NCBI GenBank assembly: GCA_035628135.1
Contig: DASPKM010000013.1
Span: forward strand, 124,001-188,000
Source: DASPKM01 sp035628135
GTDB lineage: Bacteria > Bacteroidota > Bacteroidia > Chitinophagales > Chitinophagaceae
DNA: 64,000 nt
Direction: 5' to 3'
The translations under genes were made by a program, and so were the position numbers. Of the stretch, positions 31,403-40,342 are shown piece after piece; the first letter of the stretch is position 1; every line of letters begins with the position of its first letter. Under the pieces are notes generated by a model that had not been told where the DNA came from, ran no database searches, and was given only the letters and a program-made list of their open reading frames with translations.

Positions 31403-33835
31403 TTAATTCGCCTGAATAAAATGTCGGTCGGAAAGTTTCCAATGCATGTCAAAAAAACCTGCCATCTTCACACCACCGGTGCCCGACAGTAACATATTCA
31501 ATCGATAGACCATAAAATCGGGAAACCCGCTTGCGCCTGCAAAATATTGGTTGGCATTTGCTCCATTCATTCCTTTGATACCCGTTCCGCTGATCACTCC
31601 TACCGATGCGATGTCCGATGAACGGAGAGGCCACACAAAATAAGCGCTAAGATCATCGCCTTGCCATACTTTGTTACCTGCAATTATTTTATTTCGCTCA
31701 ACTTGTATGGGACAATCCGCTAAGAGAGCAGCCCATGCGGAATTGGTGGTTTTATTTCCGTAAAGAATGATTCCCCTGTCCTTATATTTTTCGACGGAAA
31801 ATTCTCTATCAGGAATTATATCCACGGCGCCGTTTCCCCGGTAATACCATGTCTCCGCATCATACCGCGCCTTGTTAATGCTCCACTCGTTCTCATCCTT
31901 GTTGCCGGCTGTACCATATACAAAGAGCATGTTGTTATTAAAGGCATCTTTAAACGTGCCATAACGGTGCGGGCCTTTCTGGTCTGCAGGCGGTTTTGCC
32001 GCTATTACCCATTTTGCATTTTCCTTAAGCAGGTATAAACTGTCCCGGGTGCTTGCTACCACATGAATCACTTCCATGCTGTCAATAGTCAGCTTAAGCG
32101 TATCGCCGGTTTGAAATCCATTGCAATCTAATTGTAATACACGCACATTTTCAGTACTGCCGGTTATGTTGCCGGTTGCCTTATTTCTTTGCAGCCGCAG
32201 GCGGCTGAACTGCAGCGGCTCCGTTTGCTGTAGTATGGCCGCCCAACGGTAAGCAGCAGAAATGCCCGGGTTCGCAGTCATAAAATCGATATTATTCACA
32301 GCACTGTCAACTGGCAACGCATGCCACTTGAAAAAATCGAAAATAGGTTTCCAGTCAACACTCTGGTCCCCGAACCAATGGCTTCCGCCCGGATATTCAT
32401 AATAGCTAAGATCGGGATGAAAATCTCCAAGGATTTTTCTCATCTGGCGTGCATAGTTTACAGAAACTGTCCTGTCTGCGTCGCCATGAAAAACATATAC
32501 GCCCATTGGTTTGTAATTGCTGGCCAGTTTTATAACATCGCTTTGATTGCCTGACCGCAACAGCATTTGCTCCAGCGGAGAATTACTGCCTTCGGGAATC
32601 AAACCATCGGCAGAACCATAGCCTTTTAATGTAGGATAACCTGCACACGGCGCAATGGCCGCCCACATGTCAGGATAGGTGGCTCCCAAAAACCAGGTGC
32701 CATGGCCGCCCATGGAATGACCGGTCAGGTAAATTTGCCGGGGATCAGGTTTAAATTTTTCTTTCGCAATATGTAAAACTTCCAATGCATCTATTCTTCC
32801 CCAATCTTCCCAGTTGAAGCCGCGGGGACGCCGGTTGGTGGCGGCCACCAATGTCCCCCAATCCTTCGACTGGTAAGCTCTTGCCTGCCCGATGGCTTCT
32901 ACGCCGGCGCCATGCACCGACAAAAACAGGGCGGCGCCCGGAGTAGTGGCGGGCTGTTGAGGAGTTACTGCATAATACTGCAGGCTGCCATCGATGGCAC
33001 TGATGAATGTATTGCTGTATTTATCGGTTGCATCTACAGCGTCTATCATGATTGTCGTTTCATCCAGCAACGTTGATTTGTCCCAAAGCTGCAATAAACA
33101 ATCATGCTTTCTCTTTTGCACAGCGCCGCCCCCGTTAAAATGAAATATCACTTTTCGGGTAGCCATTGCCGGTATCAAGGGAACCGCTGTTATCATCTGG
33201 CGGCCTGCCATGGTGCTCCTGATCTGCAATCCTTTTAACGCTTTTGCTGAAGTGTTGATGATTACGATGGCACCCATCAGGTCATCATTCCGCTGGCCAG
33301 GCACGATGAATGGAAGCGTTGGGTCATTGGTGTCCAGGAACACTGGTTTCCGCGGAAAGCTGAGGTCGGCCACAATGCTTGCCCCGCGTGCATAAAACTC
33401 ATTCAATCCCTTCTTCAATATTACCGGGATATGTAACCATCCCAACGAATAAGGGTCGCCCGCATGCAATACGCCGTTAACGATCACCGTGCTGTTGCCT
33501 CTGATGTTCAACAGGGCCGGCTGTACTTTTTCTGAATGATAGGTAAGATAAATATATCCTGCCGACCGGCTTCGTAACCGTCGAAGGCTATCTGCAGCCA
33601 CTGCCTGCCAGCGAATGACTTCTCCTCTTTGATTAACGTCGAATGAATCGCCGGCTACGGGTTTGCGCAGGGTGTTCGTGTAAAGCTTATACGCCAGTTG
33701 ATCTGTATATAAAGCTTCGCGTCCGTAGCGGCTAAAAGAGGAGATCACTAACCCTTCCGTAAAATGATGGATGCTTTGTGAAAGGCAAACAACGGCAGTG
33801 AATGAGAACAACAACAAAAAAGATATTCCTTTCAT
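31403..33835 (-). CDS. Large secreted alpha/beta hydrolase (prolyl-oligopeptidase/esterase-like)
   Basis: 810 residues from the ATG at 33835 (MKGISFLLLFSF, signal peptide ending near LSQS). An N-terminal beta-rich region (about 30-290) precedes the catalytic domain: LFLSVHGAGVEA, then the nucleophile elbow GHSMGGHGTW (Ser near 373), VFHGDADRTVS (Asp near 450) and YPGGSHWFG (His near 485). A C-terminal domain of some 300 residues follows (from about 515), with no known motif. Secreted esterases of this type remove acyl groups from polysaccharides or cleave small ester bonds. The PUL context favours deacylation, but peptidase activity cannot be excluded. Confidence 0.8.
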   Translation of the reverse strand: MKGISFLLLFSFTAVVCLSQSIHHFTEGLVISSFSRYGREALYTDQLAYKLYTNTLRKPVAGDSFDVNQRGEVIRWQAVAADSLRRLRSRSAGYIYLTYHSEKVQPALLNIRGNSTVIVNGVLHAGDPYSLGWLHIPVILKKGLNEFYARGASIVADLSFPRKPVFLDTNDPTLPFIVPGQRNDDLMGAIVIINTSAKALKGLQIRSTMAGRQMITAVPLIPAMATRKVIFHFNGGGAVQKRKHDCLLQLWDKSTLLDETTIMIDAVDATDKYSNTFISAIDGSLQYYAVTPQQPATTPGAALFLSVHGAGVEAIGQARAYQSKDWGTLVAATNRRPRGFNWEDWGRIDALEVLHIAKEKFKPDPRQIYLTGHSMGGHGTWFLGATYPDMWAAIAPCAGYPTLKGYGSADGLIPEGSNSPLEQMLLRSGNQSDVIKLASNYKPMGVYVFHGDADRTVSVNYARQMRKILGDFHPDLSYYEYPGGSHWFGDQSVDWKPIFDFFKWHALPVDSAVNNIDFMTANPGISAAYRWAAILQQTEPLQFSRLRLQRNKATGNITGSTENVRVLQLDCNGFQTGDTLKLTIDSMEVIHVVASTRDSLYLLKENAKWVIAAKPPADQKGPHRYGTFKDAFNNNMLFVYGTAGNKDENEWSINKARYDAETWYYRGNGAVDIIPDREFSVEKYKDRGIILYGNKTTNSAWAALLADCPIQVERNKIIAGNKVWQGDDLSAYFVWPLRSSDIASVGVISGTGIKGMNGANANQYFAGASGFPDFMVYRLNMLLSGTGGVKMAGFFDMHWKLSDRHFIQAN

Positions 33836-33929
33836 AGCCCTTTTGTTAAAAAGAAGCACCTGTAAAAATACAGATGCTTTCTTTGATTACGACTGCTTAT
33901 ATGAGACTTTTTATAACAATGCCGCAATG

Positions 33930-35537
33930 CTATCTTACATCCCAGAAAATCCTGGTCGACAGGTTATCCTGGGCTGCCACAGCCTGGTAGTTTGCTGCAT
34001 TATATGTTTTTTCATTTGCCGCGTACAGCCACCGGTAAGGTGGTTGTTTTTGCACATTGCCTGCATCTACCTCGAAGCTGAATACAGGGGCGTCGAGCCG
34101 CCTCAATTCTGCCCAGCTCTCCATTGGCTGCACAACACTGTAATGGATCCATTTCTGAATGGCCAGCAATTTTAGTTTGTCGGCATTGGTTACCGCAAGG
34201 TCCCAGTTAACACCCGCGCTGTTGATGTAATTGTTAATTTCTGTGTTATTGGTAGGTGTAAGACTGCCCGAAACGTTGTTGTTGCTCAGGGTCCTTAGCC
34301 AATAATAATATTCGATGGACTGCCTGATCCCATTTTCATACGCATTTTTTGCAGCCCCCGCATTTGCTGTTTTTAAATAGTGTTCCGATGCAAAGAAGCT
34401 TACTTCGGAGGCGGTTATAAGAATCCCGGGAAAAAACTGGTTGCGGCTTATGGTAGACCGGTTATAGATCGCCATGGTTCCACCCGCAATCAAGGCATTC
34501 TGAGTTGTCCTGTTCAACATAGGGTCCAGGCCATTGTACACGCCTCCGGCATTGGCGCCCGGTTCAAACATTGCCCTTAACCGCGGATCGCCGTTTGCCT
34601 TCATGTGATCGATCATGACCTTGCCGGCTATATTACCATTCCAATCTTCCAGCCCGCTCTGAAAGCCTTTCGCGGTAATATCTGTGTTTACATCAAACAC
34701 GCTTATCTTGATATTTTCGGCATTGGAAGATACTACCGGGTAAGATGCGGGGTTTGATAAGATCTGGCCGATCTCGGTATTAGCCCTGGATTGAAAATTG
34801 GCAACATCCGACACCCTGCTCAACATCCTCAAGCGAAGGGAATTACAATATCGCTTCCATAAAACAATGTCCCCTTTGTTGATGAGGTCCTGGTTTTTGA
34901 ATCCCGCGGCTATGCCGGACTTAACCGATATCGCGTTCAACTCATCTGCAAAGGCTTTCAGGTCGTCCAGCATTTTGGTATAAATGGCAGATGCATTATC
35001 GTATTTGGGCAACGATGCCGCATAGTCGCCACCGTTAGCGCTCAATTTCCCGGCCTCAGTCCAGGGAATATCGCCATGCAGGTCCACCACTTTTTGTGTT
35101 TGATCGTAAAAAAAGATGGTGGCCGCGATCATATATATACGCCTGTCTGCCTGGTCATCCGTGCTTAACCTGGAATAAATGTTCTGAAGCTCCCTGTACT
35201 GGGCCAGGAAATTATAATAATCGTTCCACCGGTCGCCGATGGCGGCGGAACCCGGCACATACTGGTTATCTGAATTTTCCCAGCCTACCGCCTGGGTATA
35301 GCGAAGGACCGTTGTTCTTAACACTACAAAGTAATTCCAGTAACTGGGCACTGTATAGCCATGCTGTCCTTTATCTGAGTTGGAATTAGAATAAGAAGTG
35401 ATAAAACCCGCAAATTGCTTTTCAACAGTGGTCTCGGATATTTTTGACGGATCTGCATAGCTGTCTGCAAAATCCGACTTCTTGCACGCAGTAATACCTG
35501 CGGTCAGTATAGCCAGGATAAAAAATATCTTTTTCAT
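33930..35537 (-). CDS. SusD/RagB-like nutrient-binding outer-membrane lipoprotein
   Basis: 535 residues, lipoprotein signal with the lipobox ITAC (Cys 18). The body shows the SusD-like TPR helices: RWNDYYNFLAQYRELQNIYSRL, FFYDQTQKVVDLHGDIPWTEA, then YTKMLDDLKAFADELN, ... NKGDIVLWKRYCNSLRLRMLSRV, and the closing IQKWIHYSVVQPMESWAELRRLD. It looks closer to the SusD-like_2 type than to classical SusD. SusD proteins cap the SusC barrel and capture glycan for import. It is 27 bp from the SusC stop, in the same operon. Confidence 0.92.
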   Translation of the reverse strand: MKKIFFILAILTAGITACKKSDFADSYADPSKISETTVEKQFAGFITSYSNSNSDKGQHGYTVPSYWNYFVVLRTTVLRYTQAVGWENSDNQYVPGSAAIGDRWNDYYNFLAQYRELQNIYSRLSTDDQADRRIYMIAATIFFYDQTQKVVDLHGDIPWTEAGKLSANGGDYAASLPKYDNASAIYTKMLDDLKAFADELNAISVKSGIAAGFKNQDLINKGDIVLWKRYCNSLRLRMLSRVSDVANFQSRANTEIGQILSNPASYPVVSSNAENIKISVFDVNTDITAKGFQSGLEDWNGNIAGKVMIDHMKANGDPRLRAMFEPGANAGGVYNGLDPMLNRTTQNALIAGGTMAIYNRSTISRNQFFPGILITASEVSFFASEHYLKTANAGAAKNAYENGIRQSIEYYYWLRTLSNNNVSGSLTPTNNTEINNYINSAGVNWDLAVTNADKLKLLAIQKWIHYSVVQPMESWAELRRLDAPVFSFEVDAGNVQKQPPYRWLYAANEKTYNAANYQAVAAQDNLSTRIFWDVR

Positions 35538-35564
35538 AAATTTTTTGTTGAGTGCTGAATGATT

Positions 35565-38500
35565 TTAGAAACCGGCCCTTATCATAACACCGATCGTCCT
35601 GGTAGATGGATTGGTGCCGGCATTGGTAAGCGATTGAAACCATCTTGAACCCGCAACGGTTTGCTCCGCATCCAGGTCCTTCAACGTCCTGTATACGTAC
35701 AACAGGTTTCGGCCAAATACCGATAATTGTATCCTGTTGGCTTTTACTTTGGCGGCGATCTTGTCCGGCACGGTATAGCTTAAGGATAGCTCTCTAAGCT
35801 TGACATAAGAATTCTTCTGGATATACAGCTCATAACGGGAATAGCTATATTGGGGGCCGCCCCAGTTGTAAGTATTCCAATAGTAATAGGCCTGGGATAT
35901 GACGTTTGTGTTAGGCTGGCCGTCTGCGGTCACGCCGGGCAACAGCATACCGTCATGGAATACGGTCTCTCCGTTCGGGCCCTGTGTGGCGGTGGTTTGT
36001 ATACCTTTACCGCTTGCATTCCTGTAATAACTGATGCCGCCGCGTTCCTTATCCATGTAGTTCAGACTTTCTTCGAGCAAGCCGCGGCTGATCATCCAGT
36101 TGATGCCTGTTGGCATTACATGACCACCAACCCTGAAATCGAACAGCACATCTAATGAAAATGATTTATAACTCAGCGTATTGGATACGCCGCCAATCAC
36201 CTTTGGCATGGCATTGCCCACTTTAACCAGGTTATTGTCCAGCTTATGCAGGCCGTTGGGTTCAACGATCATTTCGCCTTTGGCATTCCTGGCAACAGGA
36301 TGCGCATAAAAATCACCCATTGGCTGTCCTACTTTGGATATCAACTGTGCTGCATTGCCATCATAGTCTTGGTGCAGCAATTCGTCGGAGCCTGTTGCGA
36401 GCTTTTCAACCGTATTTTTATTATGCGCTCCATTAACGCCTATTTCCCACGTGAAATATTTCGATTTAACGGGCGTGCCTGTAATGGCAATTTCAATTCC
36501 CTTGTTTCTTAGCGTGCCGATATTGGTCAATACAGAAGTGGCGCCGGAACTCGCAGGTATTGTCAATGGGAGTATCTGGTCCCTCACCTGCGCATTGTAA
36601 TAAGATATCTCGAGGCCTAAGCGGTTCTTCAAAAACCTTGCTTCCAACCCGAATTCTATTTCATGCTTTTCTTCCGGCCGGATGCGGTCATTTCCGAAAT
36701 TGGCAGGCAAAGTGGTATACAGCACCGGTTGTCCGCCTGATTGCTGTACGCCCAGCGTGTTTTGATTATAAGCTATGTTGGCGCCATAGATATCAGGATA
36801 ATTTCCAACTATTCCCCAGGAGGCGCGCAGTTTGGCATAAGTAATAAGCGATGGTAAATTAAAGGCATCTGAAATAATAAAGCTTGAGTTCACCGATGGA
36901 TACACGAAGCTGTTTTGATCGGGGTGCATAACAGATGTCCTGTCGCGCCTGAGCGTGCCTTCCACGAACAAAAATTCCTTGAAGCTGGCATTGAATGTTC
37001 CGATAAACGCGTCCTTTACCAGCGAAATACGTCTCGAGTCACTGTTGGGCAGGCCTATGGAAGCTGCTACATCAAACAGGTTTTCGGTACTCAAACCGCC
37101 ATTGGTGCTCCTGCTTAGGATGTTGTCGGTTTGTTTACTGGCGGTGTATCCTCCCATCAGGTTAAACTCCAGGTTCTGGTTGAGCCGATAAGTGTACGTC
37201 AACAATGCATCGCCATATACAATGGTGCTTAAATAAGATCCCAATACAAAAGCGCCGGAATTTCCAAAGGCCAGCGGCACTTCGGTGGCTTGCCGGCTTT
37301 CACTTCTTTGCGAAGTGAAGTCTGTTGCGATCCGCACCCGCAGCCTTAGGTTATTAATGATCTGCCAGTTATTCGTAAGGCTGCCAATGACGCGATTGCT
37401 GTATTCGGTTTCATTGTGTTCTTTTACTCTCCATACATAGTCTGCAATATCTGCCCTGAAACCGGGATAAATAATATTTTCATTGGGTGTCAGGCTTTGA
37501 GTGCCTGCGCCCGTTACGAATTTGTATCCCTTACTTGTTTTATACCGGGCCAGATACCAGTCTGCATTGTCGAACCTGCCCATCATGCCGGTAAAATTGT
37601 TGATCATCCTGTCGATGGAATATGGGCGGTTCTTAATACGCTGGTTGACATAATTCACCATAACATCTATGGAATATTTTTTGCCCAGCCGGAACCTGCT
37701 GTTGAGGTTGGCGATGTTCCTGTCGTTGTCAGCGCCCAGGCTTACGCCCTGGTTGTTCTGCCGCGTTAGAGAGAACCGCACATTTGAATTTTCCGAGGAA
37801 TGCGACATGGCCACATTGATATTGGAATTGTATGCTGTTCTGAACAATCCTTTGTAATTATCTTTCTGTGCTTCGTAAGGTCTAATCCGCCCATCCCATG
37901 CCAGTGTTGGCTGTCCATCGAACTTTGCACCGAAATTGATGGTGAAGCCGGGAACGCCCCTGGTTTCGCGTGTGCCGTTTCCATCAAGGTCGTGGTAAAT
38001 AAATCCGGCGGCGTCCTGGCCTCCGTTGCTGACATGAATAGGAGCTCCCGGTCCTCTGACGTTCTGGTACCTCGGCAGGAATGCCACCTCATCAAAACTA
38101 TGGCTTGCATTTACGTCTATGCTAAAGCCTCTTCTTCCCCTGGCGCCGCTTTTTGTGGTGATCAATAAAACGCCGTTCACAGCTTCAGAGCCGTACAGCG
38201 CGGCGGCGGATGCGCCTTTTAAAATGGAGATGTTATCTATGTCTTCGGGATTGATATCGAGTAATCCATTTCCTCTTAAGCGTTGGTCGTTCCAATAGTC
38301 ATTATTCTTTACTTCTCCATCGCGGATAGGCACGCCGTCCAATACGATCAGGGGTTGATTTCTGCCGGTAATGGAATTGATGCCGCGGATGTTGATATTT
38401 ACCGCGCTGGTTGCTCCACCGGGCGTAGCTCCAATGCGCACGCCAGGAGCTTTGCCATATAAAGCGGTTGCAAAGCTTGGCGAGCCTGCGCGGACTATAT

Positions 38501-38885
38501 CTTCCGATTGGATGGTAGTGGAAGCGTAGCCAAGTGCTTTTTTCTCCCTCGACACGCCCAGGGCTGTAACTACAACTTCACTTAGCATCCCGCCTGCCTC
38601 CATGGCAATGGTGATGCTGGTTTCAGCAGGGCCTACATTTACCTGTTGATTTTTATATCCTGCGTAGGATATCAACAACGTTACTCTTCCCTGTGGGATA
38701 TCCAGGGTAAATGTTCCGTTTTCGTCGGTAAGTGTGTTTACCGATTGGTTCTGTAGGGCTACAGTTGCACCGGATAATGGCCGGTTGGTTTGCGCATCAG
38801 TGATAACACCACTAACGCGCCTTGTTTGTGCCGTGGCTGCAAACGCAGTAAACAGCACGAGAATAAGCAGCAGATACGTTCTCAT
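35565..38885 (-). CDS. SusC/RagA-type TonB-linked outer-membrane protein
   Basis: 1106 residues. Signal peptide ending ATAQ, then a carboxypeptidase-regulatory-like domain (RVSGVITDAQTNRPLSGATVAL), then the TonB-box region GMLSEVVVTALGVSREKKALGY, the plug (IVRAGSPSFATALYGKAPGV, VNINIRGINSITGRNQPLIVLDGVPI, INPEDIDNISILKGASAAALYGSEAVNGVLLITT) and a large barrel ending SRWFQSLTNAGTNPSTRTIGVMIRAGF. It imports large glycans with TonB energy and its SusD lid. It is the first gene of the susCD-hydrolase-fucosidase operon; a direct repeat lies 72 bp upstream of its start. Confidence 0.95.
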   Translation of the reverse strand: MRTYLLLILVLFTAFAATAQTRRVSGVITDAQTNRPLSGATVALQNQSVNTLTDENGTFTLDIPQGRVTLLISYAGYKNQQVNVGPAETSITIAMEAGGMLSEVVVTALGVSREKKALGYASTTIQSEDIVRAGSPSFATALYGKAPGVRIGATPGGATSAVNINIRGINSITGRNQPLIVLDGVPIRDGEVKNNDYWNDQRLRGNGLLDINPEDIDNISILKGASAAALYGSEAVNGVLLITTKSGARGRRGFSIDVNASHSFDEVAFLPRYQNVRGPGAPIHVSNGGQDAAGFIYHDLDGNGTRETRGVPGFTINFGAKFDGQPTLAWDGRIRPYEAQKDNYKGLFRTAYNSNINVAMSHSSENSNVRFSLTRQNNQGVSLGADNDRNIANLNSRFRLGKKYSIDVMVNYVNQRIKNRPYSIDRMINNFTGMMGRFDNADWYLARYKTSKGYKFVTGAGTQSLTPNENIIYPGFRADIADYVWRVKEHNETEYSNRVIGSLTNNWQIINNLRLRVRIATDFTSQRSESRQATEVPLAFGNSGAFVLGSYLSTIVYGDALLTYTYRLNQNLEFNLMGGYTASKQTDNILSRSTNGGLSTENLFDVAASIGLPNSDSRRISLVKDAFIGTFNASFKEFLFVEGTLRRDRTSVMHPDQNSFVYPSVNSSFIISDAFNLPSLITYAKLRASWGIVGNYPDIYGANIAYNQNTLGVQQSGGQPVLYTTLPANFGNDRIRPEEKHEIEFGLEARFLKNRLGLEISYYNAQVRDQILPLTIPASSGATSVLTNIGTLRNKGIEIAITGTPVKSKYFTWEIGVNGAHNKNTVEKLATGSDELLHQDYDGNAAQLISKVGQPMGDFYAHPVARNAKGEMIVEPNGLHKLDNNLVKVGNAMPKVIGGVSNTLSYKSFSLDVLFDFRVGGHVMPTGINWMISRGLLEESLNYMDKERGGISYYRNASGKGIQTTATQGPNGETVFHDGMLLPGVTADGQPNTNVISQAYYYWNTYNWGGPQYSYSRYELYIQKNSYVKLRELSLSYTVPDKIAAKVKANRIQLSVFGRNLLYVYRTLKDLDAEQTVAGSRWFQSLTNAGTNPSTRTIGVMIRAGF

Positions 38886-38956
38886 TTGCTTAGTTTTTAC
38901 ATTTAGAATTTTTAATCAATACCCTTAACACGGGAAGTTCCTCATGTAACTAAGCA

Positions 38957-38979
38957 GCGTAATCAATAAGCGTAATCAA
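38957..38979. repeat. Short direct repeat upstream of susC
   Basis: GCGTAATCAA occurs twice (38957-38966 and 38970-38979), spaced by TAA, giving a 13 bp period. It lies between the ROK gene and susC, 72 bp before the susC start. It could be an operator; there is no independent support. Confidence 0.4.
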
Positions 38980-39013
38980 GTTCAAGTCGAGCCTGCCCGG
39001 TACCGGTCAGCTG

Positions 39014-40240
39014 TCAATTGGTTGACAGGTAACCTTCCCCGGGCTTCATTTCTATGCCTTTCGTTATATCTTTTTCATAATGTTCCATTACCAAGGCGGC
39101 AGCCCCGATCAATTCAGCATCGTAGCCGAGCGTCGACATTTCAATGATCGTATTGGCGGCAAGCCTGGGAATGCAATGTTCATTCAATGCATGCTGGATG
39201 GGCGCCTGCCAGATCTTGCCGGCATTCGAAGCGCGCCCGCTCAGTATAATAATTTCAGGATTGAGAATATGTATCAGAATGGCCACTCCCCTGCCGATGG
39301 TATATCCTGCTTCGGACAAGAGTTCTACGGCAAATGTGTCTCCTTTGTGCACTGCTGCAATGATCGATTGGCTCGCGGATTCATAATGTTCCAACTGGGA
39401 AGATTTCAATATGGATGTGCGGCCGGCCCTTAATCCTTCCTGTGCCTTTGCAACTATATACAGCAAGGAGCTTTCCGTTTCGAGACAGCCGCTTTTACCG
39501 CAACTGCATAGTTTACCGTTTGTGAACATGGGGATGTGGCTGAACTCACCGGCAAATCCATCTTGCCCCCTGAACAATTCTTTATTCAGGACCATCCCTA
39601 ATCCGATGCCCCACCCGAGGTTTACCACCATGGCGTTCTTTCTTCCTTTGGCTGCACCGAAGCATAGTTCCGCCAGCGCTATAAGACTTGAATCGTTGTC
39701 GATGAAGGTGGGCAATCCTGTTTGGCTGGAAATATGTTCTGTTATGCTCTCGGCTTCTACATTCAGGAAGGAATAGTTGACGCCCTTTTTAAAATCCACG
39801 AATCCCGGCATGCCTATGCCTATGCCCACGATCTTTTCTTTTAAAATGCCTGATTGCCTGACGAATTCCCCGATCTTGTCGGTCAATATGTTCAAGGCGT
39901 CGGGGTTGCGGGGCAGGGATAGTTCAAACTTCTCGATGTCGGTTACGAACTTATTGCGCATATCCATGATGGCTATGCGGGTTACGAACTGGTCCATGGC
40001 CACTGATACTATGTACAGCGTATCGTCTTTAATGGAGTACATAACTGGCCTGCGGCCACCGGTGGATACGGCGTGGCCGGTTTCTGTTACGAATCCTTCG
40101 TCAATGAGTTCGTTTAATAAACGGGTGGTGAGGGGGAGACTTTTATCAATGGCGGCGCTTAGCTCGGCACAGGAGAGTGTATTACCGAAATAGAGTTCTT
40201 TGATGATCCTTTTTTTATACAAAGAGGTCCTGTAACTCAT
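39014..40240 (-). CDS. ROK-family transcriptional regulator
   Basis: 408 residues. An N-terminal winged helix-turn-helix (about 10-70: SCAELSAAIDKSLPLTTRLLNELIDEGFV) precedes a ROK sugar-kinase-like domain: IVGIGIGMPGFVDF, VNLGWGIGLGMVL, the family zinc motif CSCGKSGCLE (near 247), GFAGEFSHIP, and the closing EIIILSGRASNAG. ROK regulators such as NagC and XylR bind sugars or sugar phosphates and control catabolic genes. Placed at the start of the PUL, it probably senses a product of the glycan and controls susC onward. It is 128 bp from susC and on the same strand. Confidence 0.88.
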   Translation of the reverse strand: MSYRTSLYKKRIIKELYFGNTLSCAELSAAIDKSLPLTTRLLNELIDEGFVTETGHAVSTGGRRPVMYSIKDDTLYIVSVAMDQFVTRIAIMDMRNKFVTDIEKFELSLPRNPDALNILTDKIGEFVRQSGILKEKIVGIGIGMPGFVDFKKGVNYSFLNVEAESITEHISSQTGLPTFIDNDSSLIALAELCFGAAKGRKNAMVVNLGWGIGLGMVLNKELFRGQDGFAGEFSHIPMFTNGKLCSCGKSGCLETESSLLYIVAKAQEGLRAGRTSILKSSQLEHYESASQSIIAAVHKGDTFAVELLSEAGYTIGRGVAILIHILNPEIIILSGRASNAGKIWQAPIQHALNEHCIPRLAANTIIEMSTLGYDAELIGAAALVMEHYEKDITKGIEMKPGEGYLSTN

Positions 40241-40272
40241 AAACGCAGTCAGTATTTAACGGTAAATTAATT

Positions 40273-40290
40273 AAAAGTACCAATACTTTT
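40273..40290. promoter_or_regulatory. Perfect inverted repeat, candidate operator of the ROK gene
   Basis: AAAAGTA (40273-40279), a 4 bp spacer CCAA, and TACTTTT (40284-40290) form a perfect 7 bp inverted repeat 32 bp before the ROK start codon. It is AT-rich and symmetric, as ROK operators are. Autoregulation is an inference. Confidence 0.45.
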
Positions 40291-40342
40291 TAAAAATATT
40301 TAAAAAGTTTGGCTGGAAACGTAAATTTTATGGGCTAATGGC

